A DNA stretch of 64,000 nucleotides from Citrobacter amalonaticus (GCF_018252635.1 NZ_JAGTXM010000006.1:248001-312000); one strand, 5' to 3'; shown: positions 19,111-30,500, counted from the first letter of the stretch. The notes: a model not told the origin generated them from the letters alone. Numbers and translations are program-made.

Positions 19111-21252
19111 TTACTGCTGTTGGGAAGACTGAATCGCGGTCAGGGCGATGGTGTAGACGATATCGTCAACCAGCGCGCCACGGGACAGGTCGTTCACCGG
19201 TTTGCGCATACCTTGCAGCATCGGCCCGATGGAGATCAGGTCGGCAGAACGCTGTACCGCTTTGTAGGTTGTGTTACCGGTGTTCAGATCCGGGAAGATG
19301 AACACGGTAGCGCGACCGGCAACCGGAGAGTTCGGCGCTTTGGATTTCGCGACATCAGCCATCACGGCGGCATCGTACTGCAGTGGACCGTCGATCATCA
19401 GATCAGGACGTTTTTCCTGCGCCAGACGGGTCGCTTCACGCACTTTCTCTACGTCGCTACCCGCACCTGAGGTACCGGTAGAGTAGGAGAGCATCGCAAC
19501 GCGTGGTTCGATACCAAAGGCAATTGCAGAGTCAGCAGACTGGATAGCAATCTCAGCCAGTTGTTCAGCGGTCGGATCCGGGTTGATCGCGCAGTCACCG
19601 TAAACGTAAACCTGTTCCGGCAGCAGCATGAAGAATACGGAGGAAACCAGTGAACTGCCTGGCGCCGTTTTGATGAGCTGCAGCGGCGGACGAATGGTGT
19701 TCGCCGTGGTGTGAACGGCGCCTGATACCAGACCGTCAACTTCGTCTTGCTCCAGCATCAGCGTACCGAGAACCACGTTGTCTTCCAGTTGCTCGCGGGC
19801 AACGGTTTCGGTCATGCCTTTGCTCTTACGCAGTTCAACCAGACGTGCGACATAGCTTTCGCGAACCACTTCCGGGTCAACGATTTCGATGCCTGCGCCG
19901 AGTTCAACGCCCTGAGACGCCGCCACGCGGTTGATCTCTTCCGGATTGCCCAGCAGCACGCAGGTCGCGATACCACGTTCAGCACAGATGGCTGCCGCTT
20001 TCACGGTACGCGGTTCGTCGCCTTCTGGCAGCACAACACGTTTGCCGGCTTTACGCGCCAGTTCGGTCAGTTGATAACGGAAGGCTGGCGGAGACAGACG
20101 ACGGCTACGCTCAGAGGTCGCGGTCAGAGACTCGATCCAGTCAGCGTTGATGTAGTTCGCCACGTATTCCTGAACTTTCTCGATGCGTGCGTGATCGTCA
20201 ACCGGCACTTCCAGGTTAAAGCTCTGCAGGCTCAGAGAGGTCTGCCAGGTATTGGTGTTCACCATGAATACCGGCAGGCCAGTGGCGAAAGCGCGTTCAC
20301 ACAGTTTAGAGATGCGCGCATCCATTTCGTAGCCGCCGGTCAGCAGCAGGGCGCCGATTTCTACGCCGTTCATCGCAGCCAGACACGCGGCAACCAGTAC
20401 GTCCGGACGGTCAGCGGAGGTAACCAGCAGGGAACCTGCGCGGAAGTGTTCCAGCATGTGCGGAATGCTGCGTGCGCAGAAGGTGACGGATTTCACGCGA
20501 CGCGTGTTGATGTCGCCTTCGTTGACGATGGTGGCATTCAGGTGACGCGCCATGTCGATCGCACGGGTCGCGATCAGATCAAAGCTCCACGGCACTGCGC
20601 CGAGAACCGGCAGCGGGCTGCTTGCGCTGAGCTGAGCCGGATCGACTTTTACGACCTGCGCTTTGGAAGAGTCGTCGAAAATCTCGGACAGATCCGGGCG
20701 GGTACGGCCTTGTTCATCAACCGGAGCGTTCAGTTTGTTCACGATAACGCCGGTGATGTTGGTATTTTTTGCGCCGCCGAAGCTGCTGCGAGTCAGTTCA
20801 ATCCGCTCGTTCAGTTGTTCCGGCGTATCGGTGCCCTGAGACATGACGAAGACGATTTCCGCATTCAGCGTTTTCGCAATTTCGTAGTTCAGAGACTGCG
20901 CGAACTGGTGTTTACGGGTTGGAACCAGGCCTTCAACCAGTACCACTTCTGCGTCTTTGGTGTTCGCATGGTAGTTTGCGATGATCTCTTCCATCAGCAC
21001 ATCTTTCTGATTGCTGGACAGCAGAGATTCGACTTGGCTCATCTTCAGCGGTTCAGCCGCAGTGACAGAAGAATTTGCACGAACGATAGCGGTGGTCTGG
21101 TCTGGCGCATCGCCACCGGCACGTGGCTGGGCGATTGGCTTAAAGACACTCAGGCGAACGCCTTTGCGTTCCATAGCGCGGATAACGCCAAGGCTGACGC
21201 TGGTCAGGCCGACGCTGGTTCCGGTAGGGATCAGCATAATAATACGGGACAC
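19111..21252 (-). CDS. pta: Phosphate acetyltransferase
   Basis: Pta interconverts acetyl-CoA and acetyl phosphate in overflow and acetate metabolism. The 713 residues have an N-terminal P-loop-like/DRTGG regulatory domain (about 1-370) and a C-terminal PTA_PTB catalytic domain (about 390-705) ending in [17 protein letters not shown]. The start is GTG ([15 protein letters not shown]), as in E. coli. It is one residue shorter than E. coli Pta. It is downstream of ackA in the same operon; the 195-base gap contains an ERIC repeat that is absent from the short E. coli K-12 gap as I remember it. Confidence 0.97.
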   Translation of the reverse strand: MSRIIMLIPTGTSVGLTSVSLGVIRAMERKGVRLSVFKPIAQPRAGGDAPDQTTAIVRANSSVTAAEPLKMSQVESLLSSNQKDVLMEEIIANYHANTKDAEVVLVEGLVPTRKHQFAQSLNYEIAKTLNAEIVFVMSQGTDTPEQLNERIELTRSSFGGAKNTNITGVIVNKLNAPVDEQGRTRPDLSEIFDDSSKAQVVKVDPAQLSASSPLPVLGAVPWSFDLIATRAIDMARHLNATIVNEGDINTRRVKSVTFCARSIPHMLEHFRAGSLLVTSADRPDVLVAACLAAMNGVEIGALLLTGGYEMDARISKLCERAFATGLPVFMVNTNTWQTSLSLQSFNLEVPVDDHARIEKVQEYVANYINADWIESLTATSERSRRLSPPAFRYQLTELARKAGKRVVLPEGDEPRTVKAAAICAERGIATCVLLGNPEEINRVAASQGVELGAGIEIVDPEVVRESYVARLVELRKSKGMTETVAREQLEDNVVLGTLMLEQDEVDGLVSGAVHTTANTIRPPLQLIKTAPGSSLVSSVFFMLLPEQVYVYGDCAINPDPTAEQLAEIAIQSADSAIAFGIEPRVAMLSYSTGTSGAGSDVEKVREATRLAQEKRPDLMIDGPLQYDAAVMADVAKSKAPNSPVAGRATVFIFPDLNTGNTTYKAVQRSADLISIGPMLQGMRKPVNDLSRGALVDDIVYTIALTAIQSSQQQ

Positions 21253-21312
21253 GGTTTATCCTCTTTCGTTACCGCCCGTTGGGCGGGTTACAAAACGGCA
21301 CCACCAGCTCCC

Positions 21313-21429
21313 GTCATACTTCAAGTTGCATGTGCGTTAGCTTTCTTCGCTCACCCCAGTCACGTACTGGTGTACGCTCCTGGGGATTCGCTACGTCGCC
21401 GCCTTCCTGCAACTCGAATTATTTAGGGT
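21313..21429. repeat. ERIC repeat between ackA and pta
   Basis: The element contains the ERIC core: CTCACCCCAGTCAC near 21350-21363 and GCTCCTGGGGATTC near 21376-21389, flanking a central inverted repeat GTACTGGTGTAC. Its ends, GTCATACTTCAAGTTGCA and TGCAACTCGAATTATTTAG, are inverted copies of one another in part. Size (about 117 bases) and sequence fit the enterobacterial repetitive intergenic consensus (IRU). It will be part of the ackA-pta mRNA and fold into a long hairpin. Confidence 0.88.
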
Positions 21430-21447
21430 GTAGCTGGCGGTGTGAAA

Positions 21448-22650
21448 TCAGGCAGTCAGACGGCTCGCGTCTTGCGCGATAACCAGTTCTTCGTTGGTTG
21501 GGATCACCACCGCAGGACGGGTACCTTCTTTGTTGATGAAACCGGATTTGCCGAAACGGGCAGCCAGGTTACGTTCATGATCAACTTCAAAGCCCAGCAC
21601 GCCCAGTTTACCCAGGGACAGTTCGCGAACCATGGCCGCGTTCTCACCGATACCGCCGGTGAAGACAACCGCGTCCAGACGACCGTCCATCAGCGCCGTG
21701 TAGGAACCGATGTACTTCGCCAGACGGTGGCAGTAAACGTCCATAGCACGTTTCGCGTCTTCTTTGGTGGTGTAGTTGTCTTCAACATAACGGCAGTCGC
21801 TGGTCACTTCGGTCAGACCCAGCAGGCCGGATTCTTTGGTCAGCATCTTGTTGATCTGATCAACGCTCATGCCCAGCGTGTCGTGCAGATGGAAAATGAT
21901 TGCCGGGTCGATGTCACCCGAGCGGGTACCCATCACCAGACCTTCCAGCGGGGTCAGCCCCATAGAAGTATCAACACATTTACCATTGCGGATAGCAGAA
22001 ACGGAACCCCCGTTGCCCAGGTGGCACGTGATGATGTTCAGCTCTTCTACCGGTTTGTTCAGCATTTTTGCCGCTTCCTGAGTCACGAAGAAGTGGCTGG
22101 TACCGTGCGCGCCATAACGACGAACGCCGTGTTCTTTGTACAGGCTGTACGGCAGGGCATAGAGGTAAGACTCTTCCGGCATGGTCTGATGGAACGCGGT
22201 GTCAAACACAGCTACGTTTTTATCTTTCAACTGCGGGAAGGATTTCAGCGCTTCTGCAATCCCGATCAGATGAGCCGGGTTATGCAGCGGTGCGAAAGAG
22301 GCAGAATCTTTGATGCCCTGAATAACAGAGTCATCAATAACCACGGAGCTGGTATACTTCTCGCCGCCGTGTACGATACGGTGACCGATTGCAGTCAACT
22401 GCGCAGACAGTTCTGGTTTTTGTGCCAGAATAGTATTAACGATAAAGTTCAGCGCTTCACTGTGAGCGGCGCCTGCACCTAAAGCCGCTTCTTGTTTACC
22501 GCCGTCCATTTTCCATTTGATACGTGCTTCTGGGAGATGGAAACATTCGGCTAAACCAGAAAGGTACTCTTCACCGTTAACTGCATCGATGATTGCAAAT
22601 TTCAGTGAGGAGCTACCGCAGTTCAGAACCAGTACTAACTTACTCGACAT
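21448..22650 (-). CDS. ackA: Acetate kinase
   Basis: AckA makes ATP and acetate from acetyl phosphate and ADP, or runs in reverse to activate acetate. The 400 residues match E. coli. ASKHA-fold motifs are visible: the phosphate loop [10 protein letters not shown] (N10 onward), the acetate-site stretch with [12 protein letters not shown] near 87-98, [14 protein letters not shown] near 176-189 and [14 protein letters not shown] near 329-342. It is the promoter-proximal gene of ackA-pta on the minus strand. An inverted repeat lies 87 bases upstream of its start. Confidence 0.97.
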   Translation of the reverse strand: MSSKLVLVLNCGSSSLKFAIIDAVNGEEYLSGLAECFHLPEARIKWKMDGGKQEAALGAGAAHSEALNFIVNTILAQKPELSAQLTAIGHRIVHGGEKYTSSVVIDDSVIQGIKDSASFAPLHNPAHLIGIAEALKSFPQLKDKNVAVFDTAFHQTMPEESYLYALPYSLYKEHGVRRYGAHGTSHFFVTQEAAKMLNKPVEELNIITCHLGNGGSVSAIRNGKCVDTSMGLTPLEGLVMGTRSGDIDPAIIFHLHDTLGMSVDQINKMLTKESGLLGLTEVTSDCRYVEDNYTTKEDAKRAMDVYCHRLAKYIGSYTALMDGRLDAVVFTGGIGENAAMVRELSLGKLGVLGFEVDHERNLAARFGKSGFINKEGTRPAVVIPTNEELVIAQDASRLTA

Positions 22651-22988
22651 GGAAGTACCTATTATTGATACGTGGCTAAAAAAACGTCAGGGAGCCATAG
22701 AGCGTAGCGCAGTGTGACGCTGACATTTATGATTAACATCATGCCAGTTGTTTTTTTTGGCATGATGGAAGAAATACCTTTGAGTCTATGCCATTTTGCG
22801 TATTTTTCAGCCAATGGCATACTATATGAAAATTTGACGACTCAATGATTTTGGACTACAGGCCTTTTACAGGCCGCTACAGGATACCCGATAGTGGGTA
22901 TCAATGACAAAATGTTTTGAACGTTGTCCCGTATAGTTGTTGTTTTGCACAAATATTTGAAATTTTATATGTGAAGTTGAGGTAAGCC
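22651..22988. promoter_or_regulatory. Divergent ackA / yfbV control region with an inverted repeat
   Basis: This 338-base gap separates ackA (-) from yfbV (+). The most obvious structure is CATCATGCCA (22737-22746) and TGGCATGATG (22758-22767), a perfect 10-base inverted repeat with an 11-base T-rich spacer, in what is probably the ackA leader or promoter. The region is AT-rich around 22780-22980, with several possible -10 sequences but no confident promoter call. Confidence 0.5.
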
Positions 22989-23444
22989 ATGTCGACGCCG
23001 GATCATCGCTCCGTAAATTTTTTTAGCCTTTTTCGTCGGGGGCAGCATTATTCAAAGACGTGGCCAATGGAAAAGCGCCTTGCCCCTGTCTTTGTTGAGA
23101 ACCGCGTGATACGAATGACGCGTTACGCGATCCGCTTTATGCCGCCGATCGCCATCTTTACCCTGTGCTGGCAGATAGCACTGGGTGGTCAACTTGGGCC
23201 TGCCGTCGCGACCGCATTGTTCGCGCTTAGCCTGCCGATGCAGGGGCTATGGTGGTTAGGGAAACGTTCCGTCACGCCGCTGCCGCCCTCCATCCTGAAC
23301 TGGTTCTATGAAGTCAGAGGCAAATTACAGGAGGCGGGGCAAGCGCTCTCCCCGGTTGAAGGGAAGCCGGATTATCAGGCGTTAGCTGACACGCTTAAGC
23401 GTGCCTTCAAACAACTGGATAAAACTTTCCTTGATGATTTGTAA
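22989..23444 (+). CDS. yfbV: YfbV, UPF0208/DUF412 inner-membrane protein
   Basis: This is a 151-residue protein, the E. coli length, with two membrane helices (about 41-58 and 66-86) and a cytoplasmic C-terminal region. In E. coli YfbV has been linked to insulation of the Ter macrodomain, but the mechanism is unclear. The start ATG is preceded by TTGAGGTAAGCC, a good ribosome site. A strong terminator follows at 23466-23498. Confidence 0.93.
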   Translation: MSTPDHRSVNFFSLFRRGQHYSKTWPMEKRLAPVFVENRVIRMTRYAIRFMPPIAIFTLCWQIALGGQLGPAVATALFALSLPMQGLWWLGKRSVTPLPPSILNWFYEVRGKLQEAGQALSPVEGKPDYQALADTLKRAFKQLDKTFLDDL

Positions 23445-23465
23445 TTGACCCCGGATTACGCATAT

Positions 23466-24031
<566 letters not shown>

Positions 24032-24041
24032 GGAGGTGAAC

Positions 24042-24701
24042 GTGCAGTGCAAGGGCTTTCTGTTTGACCTGGATGGAACGCTGGTAGACTCATTACCTGC
24101 AGTGGAACGCGCATGGTGTAACTGGGCCGATCGTTTTGGGCTAACGCATGACGAAGTGCTGAGTTTTGTTCATGGCAAGCAGGCGATTACCTCTTTGCGT
24201 CATTTTATGGCGGGCAGGCCTGAGGCGGAAATCGTCGCAGAGTTTACACGTCTGGAGCAAATTGAAGCGACAGAAACGGCGGGCATCACTGCGCTGCCCG
24301 GTGCGGTTGCGCTGCTTAACCATCTGAACAAGGCCGGGATCCCGTGGGCGATTGTGACATCCGGGTCGATGCCGGTTGCGCGTGCGCGTCATCAGGTGGC
24401 TAACCTGCCGGCGCCGGAGGTTTTCGTGACTGCTGAGCGGGTCAAACGCGGCAAGCCTGAGCCAGATGCCTACCTGTTGGGCGCGCAACTGCTCGGGTTA
24501 GCGCCGCACGAATGTGCGGTAGTGGAAGATGCTCCTGCGGGCGTGCTCTCGGGACTGGCCGCTGGCTGCCATGTCATCGCGGTGAATGCCCCGGCGGAGA
24601 CGCCGCGTCTGGACGAGGTCGATTTCGCTTTGACCAGTCTGGAGCAGCTTTCGGTGACCAAACAACCGAATGGTGATGTGGTTGTCGTAAGAAATACCTG
24701 A
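24042..24701 (+). CDS. yfbT: HAD-family sugar phosphatase YfbT (HxpA)
   Basis: This HAD-superfamily phosphatase acts on small sugar phosphates in its E. coli homologue. Motif I, FDLDGTLVDS, contains the nucleophilic aspartate near residue 9; motif II is the threonine/serine in VTSGS near 107, motif III the lysine in KRGKPEPDAYLLGA near 143, and motif IV the VVEDAPAG aspartates near 165. I chose GTG at 24042, five bases after AGGAGG (24031-24036), giving 219 residues starting MQCKGFLFD. ATG 24024 would overlap yfbU and lacks a ribosome site. Confidence 0.92.
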   Translation: MQCKGFLFDLDGTLVDSLPAVERAWCNWADRFGLTHDEVLSFVHGKQAITSLRHFMAGRPEAEIVAEFTRLEQIEATETAGITALPGAVALLNHLNKAGIPWAIVTSGSMPVARARHQVANLPAPEVFVTAERVKRGKPEPDAYLLGAQLLGLAPHECAVVEDAPAGVLSGLAAGCHVIAVNAPAETPRLDEVDFALTSLEQLSVTKQPNGDVVVVRNT

Positions 24702-24710
24702 TCATGATTT

Positions 24711-24735
24711 AGCCCCGGCTTGTCGGGGCTTTTTT
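24711..24735 (+). terminator. Rho-independent terminator after yfbT
   Basis: AGCCCCG (24711-24717) pairs with CGGGGCT (24724-24730) over a 6-base loop, followed by TTTTTA. It separates yfbU-yfbT from yfbS. Confidence 0.9.
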
Positions 24736-24777
24736 ATGGCAGAATCACTCCATCTTCTCATCTGACAAGGATAGGTT

Positions 24778-26610
24778 GTGAACGGTGAATTGATCTGGGT
24801 TCTCTCGCTGTTGGCGGTTGCCGTTATTTTGTTTGCGACGGGCAGAGTGCGTATGGACGCGGTAGCTCTGTTGGTCATCGTAGCCTTTGTTCTGAGTGGA
24901 ACATTGAGCATCACCGAAGCCTTCTCTGGTTTCAGCGACCCTAACGTGGTGTTGATTGCCGCGCTGTTTATCATTGGCGACGGACTGGTGCGCACCGGCG
25001 TGGCGACCGTTATGGGCACCTGGCTGGTGAAAATGGCGGGCAGCAGTGAAATCAAAATGCTGGTCCTGCTGATGTTGACCGTTGCCGGGTTGGGCGCGTT
25101 TATGAGTTCAACCGGCGTCGTTGCGATTTTTATCCCCGTGGTACTCAGCGTCTCGATGCGTATGCAAACGTCGCCATCGCGCCTGATGATGCCGCTCAGT
25201 TTCGCCGGGCTTATCAGCGGCATGATGACGCTGGTAGCAACGCCGCCAAACCTGGTGGTTAACAGTGAATTGTTGCGCGAAGGCCATGCTGGATTCAGTT
25301 TCTTCAGCGTCACGCCTATTGGCCTGGTGGTGCTGGTGCTGGGCATTATCTATATGATGCTGATGCGTTTTATGCTCAAAGGCGACAATCCGCAACAGCA
25401 GCGTGATGGCTGGAAACGCCGCACCTTTCGCGATCTGATCAAAGAATATCGCCTGACAGGTCGCGCGCGCCGACTGGCGATTCGTCCGGGGTCACCGATG
25501 ATCGGTCAGCGCCTCGACGATCTCAAACTGCGTGAGCGTTATGGCGCCAACGTGATTGGTGTCGAACGCTGGCGCCGCTTTCGGCGGGTGATTGTCAACG
25601 TCAATGGGGTTTCGGAGTTTCGCGCTCGCGACGTCTTACTGATTGATATGTCTGCCGCTGATGTCGATCTCCGTGAATTTTGTAGTGAGCAACTGCTGGA
25701 GCCAATGGTGCTGCGCGGAGAGTATTTCTCTGACCAGGCGCTGGATGTGGGGATGGCGGAAATCTCGCTGATCCCTGAATCGGAATTGATTGGCAAGTCG
25801 GTGCGGGAAATTGGTTTTCGTACCCGCTACGGGCTGAACGTGGTTGGCCTGAAACGCGATGGCGTGGCGATCGAAGGTTCGCTTGCCGATGAGCCGCTGC
25901 TGATGGGCGATATCATCCTGGTCGTCGGTAACTGGAAACTGATCGGTATGCTGGCGAAGCAGGGACGAGATTTTGTTGCGCTGAACCTGCCAGAAGAGGT
26001 GAGCGAGGCTTCTCCGGCGCACAGCCAGGCTCCGCACGCGATATTCTGTCTGGTTCTGATGGTCGCGCTGATGCTGACCGACGAAATTCCCAATCCCGTC
26101 GCGGCGATTATTGCCTGTCTGCTGATGGGGAAATTTCGCTGCATTGACGCGGAAAGCGCCTACAAAGCCATTCACTGGCCAAGCATCATTTTGATCGTCG
26201 GCATGATGCCCTTTGCGCTGGCGCTACAAAAAACCGGCGGCGTGGATCTGGTGGTGAAAGGCCTGATGGACGTGGGGGGCGGTTATGGTCCGTACATGAT
26301 GCTGGGCTGTCTGTTTGTGCTGTGCGCATCCATTGGCCTGTTTATCTCAAATACCGCAACGGCGGTATTAATGGCGCCGATTGCGCTGGCGGCGGCGAAG
26401 TCGATGGGCGTCTCCCCCTATCCGTTTGCGATGGTGATCGCGATGGCGGCCTCGGCGGCCTTTATGACGCCGGTTTCATCACCGGTCAACACGCTGGTGT
26501 TAGGGCCAGGGAATTACAGCTTTAGCGATTTTATTAAGCTGGGCGTGCCGTTCACCATCATCGTTATGGTGGTATGCGTGGTGATGATCCCGATGTTGTT
26601 TCCGTTTTAA
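24778..26610 (+). CDS. yfbS: YfbS, SLC13-type transporter with RCK_C (TrkA-C) domains
   Basis: This is a 610-residue membrane transporter of the SLC13/DASS (CitT-related) superfamily. The N-terminal membrane half (about 1-200) and C-terminal membrane half (about 425-610) are separated by a soluble region (about 210-395) holding two RCK_C/TrkA-C ligand-binding domains. The duplicated substrate signature [13 protein letters not shown] near 159 and [16 protein letters not shown] near 564 is visible. The transported anion is unknown. The start is GTG after ACAAGGATAGG; length equals E. coli YfbS. Confidence 0.92.
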   Translation: MNGELIWVLSLLAVAVILFATGRVRMDAVALLVIVAFVLSGTLSITEAFSGFSDPNVVLIAALFIIGDGLVRTGVATVMGTWLVKMAGSSEIKMLVLLMLTVAGLGAFMSSTGVVAIFIPVVLSVSMRMQTSPSRLMMPLSFAGLISGMMTLVATPPNLVVNSELLREGHAGFSFFSVTPIGLVVLVLGIIYMMLMRFMLKGDNPQQQRDGWKRRTFRDLIKEYRLTGRARRLAIRPGSPMIGQRLDDLKLRERYGANVIGVERWRRFRRVIVNVNGVSEFRARDVLLIDMSAADVDLREFCSEQLLEPMVLRGEYFSDQALDVGMAEISLIPESELIGKSVREIGFRTRYGLNVVGLKRDGVAIEGSLADEPLLMGDIILVVGNWKLIGMLAKQGRDFVALNLPEEVSEASPAHSQAPHAIFCLVLMVALMLTDEIPNPVAAIIACLLMGKFRCIDAESAYKAIHWPSIILIVGMMPFALALQKTGGVDLVVKGLMDVGGGYGPYMMLGCLFVLCASIGLFISNTATAVLMAPIALAAAKSMGVSPYPFAMVIAMAASAAFMTPVSSPVNTLVLGPGNYSFSDFIKLGVPFTIIVMVVCVVMIPMLFPF

Positions 26611-26623
26611 TGTTGTGTCGCAT

Positions 26624-26646
26624 TGCCGGATGGCGCTCATCCGGCA
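26624..26646. repeat. REP element between yfbS and yfbR
   Basis: TGCCGGAT-GGCGCTC-ATCCGGCA is a perfect short REP palindrome between the convergent yfbS and yfbR genes, ending 6 bases before the yfbR stop. No T-tract follows, so REP is the better description than terminator. Confidence 0.9.
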
Positions 26647-26651
26647 CATGC

Positions 26652-27251
26652 TTACAGCGGAGAGTCCTGACTAATTTCATCGAGAGACAGATGAAAACTG
26701 GGGACGAAGACTTCCATGAAAAAATCCATCTCCGGGCTGCGGCGTGACTCCAGCGTTTTTTCCAGTCGCGTCTTCGCCAGCAGAAATTCATTATTCCCCG
26801 CTGACAACTCTTCCAGACACTTCAGATACGCGCACAGCGCATCGGCCTGTTTCACAATAGATTTTTCTTCTTCGCTATACGCATGCTCATCAATCAGCGG
26901 CGCAAAAATATCCCGCAGCTCAACGGGCACCATATCGACCAGTTTCTGCTGAGCGATTTTCTCAATCGCTTTATATTCCTGGGCGATTTGTGAATTGAAA
27001 TATTTCACCGGCGTGGGGAGATCCCCGGTCAGCACTTCTGACGCATCGTGATACATCGCCAGTAGCGCAATGCGTTCAGCATTAACCTGACCGGCAAACT
27101 TACGGTTTTTGATCGCCGCCAGCGCATGGGCCACCATCGCGACCTGGAGACTGTGCTCAGAGACGTTTTCTGTGCGCACATTGCGCATTAAAGGCCAGCG
27201 GTTAATGAGTTTGAGGCGGGAGAGGTGGGCAAAAAAATGGCTCTGCTTCAT
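26652..27251 (-). CDS. yfbR: 5'-deoxynucleotidase YfbR
   Basis: YfbR removes the 5' phosphate from deoxyribonucleoside monophosphates and takes part in the dCTP-deaminase-independent dUMP route. It is an HD-domain phosphohydrolase: metal ligands H33, H68, D69 and D137 are all present at the E. coli positions (SEH, YHDAS, QAD). The protein has 199 residues, as in E. coli. It reads away from alaA, which lies 83 bases upstream on the same strand, in the gap 27252-27334. Confidence 0.96.
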   Translation of the reverse strand: MKQSHFFAHLSRLKLINRWPLMRNVRTENVSEHSLQVAMVAHALAAIKNRKFAGQVNAERIALLAMYHDASEVLTGDLPTPVKYFNSQIAQEYKAIEKIAQQKLVDMVPVELRDIFAPLIDEHAYSEEEKSIVKQADALCAYLKCLEELSAGNNEFLLAKTRLEKTLESRRSPEMDFFMEVFVPSFHLSLDEISQDSPL

Positions 27252-27334
27252 AGTGACCTTTTCATGATGACAACCTGGAGGTCATTGTGCGCAGAGAAGG
27301 CCGCCGGATGCAAATACCGACGGCCAGTTTACTG

Positions 27335-28552
27335 TTATAACTGGTGATATCCCGACAGGAACCGACCAAATTTGCTCAGCGACATCTCAATGTCATCGAT
27401 GCGGGGCAGGGTGACGATGCGCACATGATCCGGCCATGGCCAGTTAAATGCGGTCCCCTGAACCAGCAGGACTTTTTCCTGTAACAGGAAATCGAGCACC
27501 ATTTTCTGGTCGTCATGAATATTGAAGCGTTTTGCGTCAATTTTCGGGAACATATACAGCGCGCCGCGTGGCTTCACGCAGGAGACGCCCGGAATATCGT
27601 TGATCAATTCCCACGCGCGATTGCGCTGCTCGTACAGACGACCGCCTGGCATGATGAATTCACTGATACTCTGGTAACCACCCAGCGCCGTCTGAATGGC
27701 GTGCTGCGCCGGCACGTTGGCGCAAAGACGCATCGATGCCAGCATTTCCAGCCCTTCTATATAACCTTTCGCATGCTTCTTCGGCCCGTTGAGAACCATC
27801 CAGCCCTGACGGAATCCGGCCACGCGATAGGTTTTGGACAGGCCGTTAAAGGTAATGGTCAGCAGATCCGGTGCCATCGCCGCGATAGAATGGTGCTCGG
27901 CGTCGTCATACAAGATCTTATCGTAGATCTCATCGGCAAAAATGATGAGGTTATTCTGCCGGGCGATCTCGACGATCTCCATCAATAGCTCTTTAGAATA
28001 AACCGCGCCGGTTGGGTTATTCGGGTTAATAATGACGATCCCACGGGTGCGCGGCGTGATTTTTGCGCGGATGTCATCGAGGTCCGGGAACCAGTCGGAC
28101 GACTCATCGCACAGGTAGTGCACCGCATTGCCGCCGGAGAGTGCGACCGCCGCCGTCCACAGCGGATAATCCGGCGCGGGTACCAGCATTTCGTCCCCAC
28201 TGTTCAGCAATGCCTGCATCGCCTGCACAATCAGCTCAGAAACGCCATTGCCGATGTAGATATCTTCGACGGTGACGTCACGCATGCCACGCGCCTGATA
28301 GTGTTGCATGATAGCTTTACGTGCGGAATAGAGACCTTTCGAATCGGAATAACCCTGCGCAGTCGGTAGGTTACGGATGACGTCCACCAGAATTTCATCG
28401 GGGGCATCAAAGCCAAAAGGGGCGGGGTTACCTATGTTCAGTTTCAGAACTTTATTGCCTTCTTCTTCAAGGCGTTTCGCTTCCTTCAATACAGGACCGC
28501 GGATGTCATAACAGACGTTATCTAATTTGCTGGATTTTTCAATGGGGGACAT
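27335..28552 (-). CDS. alaA: Alanine transaminase AlaA
   Basis: AlaA is the main glutamate-pyruvate aminotransferase that makes alanine. It is a 405-residue fold-type I PLP enzyme. The PLP lysine is K240 in FNGLSKTYRVAGFRQGW; the NPNNPTGAVYS motif near 177-187 and DEIYDKILYDD near 207 bind the cofactor. Length and K240 equal E. coli. It is divergent from lrhA with a 927-base gap. Earlier literature calls it yfbQ. Confidence 0.96.
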   Translation of the reverse strand: MSPIEKSSKLDNVCYDIRGPVLKEAKRLEEEGNKVLKLNIGNPAPFGFDAPDEILVDVIRNLPTAQGYSDSKGLYSARKAIMQHYQARGMRDVTVEDIYIGNGVSELIVQAMQALLNSGDEMLVPAPDYPLWTAAVALSGGNAVHYLCDESSDWFPDLDDIRAKITPRTRGIVIINPNNPTGAVYSKELLMEIVEIARQNNLIIFADEIYDKILYDDAEHHSIAAMAPDLLTITFNGLSKTYRVAGFRQGWMVLNGPKKHAKGYIEGLEMLASMRLCANVPAQHAIQTALGGYQSISEFIMPGGRLYEQRNRAWELINDIPGVSCVKPRGALYMFPKIDAKRFNIHDDQKMVLDFLLQEKVLLVQGTAFNWPWPDHVRIVTLPRIDDIEMSLSKFGRFLSGYHQL

Positions 28553-29479
28553 GAACCTTGACCTTTATGCTGTTATCACCACTTCCTGCCGTGGAAGTCA
28601 GTTTGGAACAATGTACTCCCCCGGACGGGCGTTTTGAAGGCTTTGCAGAAGAAGATTTTGCGGAATGGCAATGTGCTGTTTTGATATTATTAACTGGTTT
28701 TTGTTTGATTTTTAGGGGAAATATCATGTATTTATTTATTTTATGGTATTAAGTTTTGATTCTATTGCTCCATAATGGCCGATTCTCTTCCTGGAAAAAG
28801 GTTCTTCGCTCGTGAAATTCCAGTGAAAATTCTTACGTCATTTAATAATTCGTAAATACTGAAAGATTAATCGCTGACTGTGTTATCGGGATGTACGGGA
28901 ACCCTGACGGTGTAAATCTAATGTTAAGCAGGATTTATGAATGACCTCGAATCTCATTAATTATTATTTAATAATTAAAAAGGCTTTACGCAAGGCCTGA
29001 ATAATAGCGAGTTGATTTGAGAAACATAACAAAACTTTGCATCAGATTATTCGCATTAAAGCTTATAAATAAAAAGGTTTTAGGTTAAGATACGCGTAAG
29101 GAAATGACATGCGGCCGCATGATTTGTTAATATCCCGGATGGGGTTTTGTGGCTAACATACTGCTATGTATGCTTATTTCCTGTTGATGTATGCCCGGTT
29201 CCATTCTTACATTTACACTGTTTACATCCTGACAATGGCAGAAATCTGCAGATACTTTAATAGGTCAGCCCGCTCTTAACGAAATAACCTGAGAGATCAC
29301 ATAAGGTATTATTACGTAAGAAAGAGGGTAGCATTTTGCCAGTCACATGATATACCTATTTACTTTCACCTGCTGCCAGCGGGTGATTCTGCCAGGGAAG
29401 CGCATTACAAACGGAATTGCTTGATTTTGTATGCACAGCATTAACAAGCTCAGTATGAGCCGCCAGTAAGTGAAAAATT
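28553..29479. promoter_or_regulatory. Long AT-rich divergent control region of alaA and lrhA
   Basis: This 927-base gap holds no convincing gene. It is clearly more AT-rich than its neighbours, especially 28690-29340. A 9-base inverted repeat TTAATTATT-ATTT-AATAATTAA lies at 28957-28978, followed directly by an imperfect hairpin AGGCTTTACGCAAGGCCT. In E. coli lrhA has an unusually long leader and is autoregulated, so the size fits a control region with a long 5' untranslated part. Specific operator calls are not possible by eye. Confidence 0.55.
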
Positions 29480-30418
29480 ATGATAAATGCAAATCGTCCG
29501 ATAATTAACCTCGACCTCGATCTGCTGAGAACATTTGTTGCTGTTGCCGATCTGAACACCTTTGCAGCAGCGGCTGCAGCGGTGTGTCGTACTCAGTCTG
29601 CGGTGAGCCAACAGATGCAGCGCCTCGAGCAACTCGTGGGGAAAGAACTCTTCGCTCGTCACGGTCGTAACAAACTGTTGACTGAACACGGCATTCAACT
29701 GCTGGGTTATGCCAGAAAAATTTTACGTTTCAATGATGAGGCGTGCTCATCATTGATGTTCAGCAATCTTCAGGGAGTATTAACTATTGGGGCTTCTGAT
29801 GAATCCGCCGATACGATACTGCCTTTTCTTCTCAATCGCATTAGTTCGGTTTATCCGAAACTTGCGCTGGATGTCAGGGTAAAGCGAAATGCTTTCATGC
29901 TCGACATGCTGAAATCGCAAGAGGTGGATCTGATCGTCACCACTAACCGCCCTGGAACGTTTGAGAGCCTGACACTGCGTACTTCGCCGACACACTGGTA
30001 CTGCGCTGCTGAGTATGTGCTGCAAAAAGGCGAACCGGTTCCGTTGGTATTGTTGGATGATCCCAGTCCATTCCGCGATGTGGTCCTTGCCACTCTGAAC
30101 GCGGCGAATATCCCCTGGCGACTGGCTTATGTGGCATCGACACTGCCGGCAGTGCGCGCGGCGGTGAAGGCCGGTCTCGGCGTGACGGCGCGCCCGGTAG
30201 AAATGATGAGTCCGGATTTGCGCGTACTGGGAGCGGTTGATGGATTACCGCCGTTGCCGGATACCGAGTACCTGCTATGCCGTGACCCGGCATCAAAGAA
30301 CGATCTGGCGCAGGTTATCTATCAGGCGATGGATACCTGGCAGAATCCGTGGCAGTACAGCCCGATTACCCCGGAAGGGGGAAATGATTCCGTGCTGGTC
30401 GAAGGAGACTATGAGTAA
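29480..30418 (+). CDS. lrhA: LysR-type transcriptional regulator LrhA
   Basis: LrhA represses flhDC and so controls flagella, motility and chemotaxis; it also affects type 1 fimbriae and RpoS synthesis in E. coli. The 312 residues, equal to E. coli, have an N-terminal winged helix (about 12-70, [23 protein letters not shown] then [12 protein letters not shown] as recognition helix) and a periplasmic-binding-like effector domain (about 95-290). The stop is followed by a strong terminator. Its position next to nuo and near cheV is the usual one. Confidence 0.96.
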   Translation: MINANRPIINLDLDLLRTFVAVADLNTFAAAAAAVCRTQSAVSQQMQRLEQLVGKELFARHGRNKLLTEHGIQLLGYARKILRFNDEACSSLMFSNLQGVLTIGASDESADTILPFLLNRISSVYPKLALDVRVKRNAFMLDMLKSQEVDLIVTTNRPGTFESLTLRTSPTHWYCAAEYVLQKGEPVPLVLLDDPSPFRDVVLATLNAANIPWRLAYVASTLPAVRAAVKAGLGVTARPVEMMSPDLRVLGAVDGLPPLPDTEYLLCRDPASKNDLAQVIYQAMDTWQNPWQYSPITPEGGNDSVLVEGDYE

Positions 30419-30454
30419 CGGATCTCGAAAAAATCATTAAAAAAGGTATGTGTA

Positions 30455-30500
30455 AAAAAGAACCACTGGAGATTAAAAAACATCCAGTGGTTCTTTTTTT
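30455..30500 (+). terminator. Rho-independent terminator after lrhA
   Basis: AAAAGAACCACTGGA (30456-30470) pairs with TCCAGTGGTTCTTTT (30483-30497) over a 12-base loop, followed by Ts. It cleanly separates lrhA from the nuo control region. Confidence 0.92.

Noticed and set aside
19747-21426. 559-residue open frame antisense to pta
   Set aside because: It lies entirely over the strongly conserved pta gene, has histidine- and arginine-rich composition typical of antisense of GC-biased codons, and resembles no protein family.
21313-21429. ERIC region as a small RNA gene
   Set aside because: The core matches the ERIC consensus, which explains the palindrome without a separate RNA gene.
21442-22482. 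346-residue open frame antisense to ackA
   Set aside because: Antisense shadow of a conserved gene with no recognisable domain or ribosome site.
28558-28752. 64-residue open frame between alaA and lrhA
   Set aside because: No ribosome site before its ATG, it overlaps the alaA promoter zone, and the sequence (acidic then hydrophobic end) matches nothing known to me.
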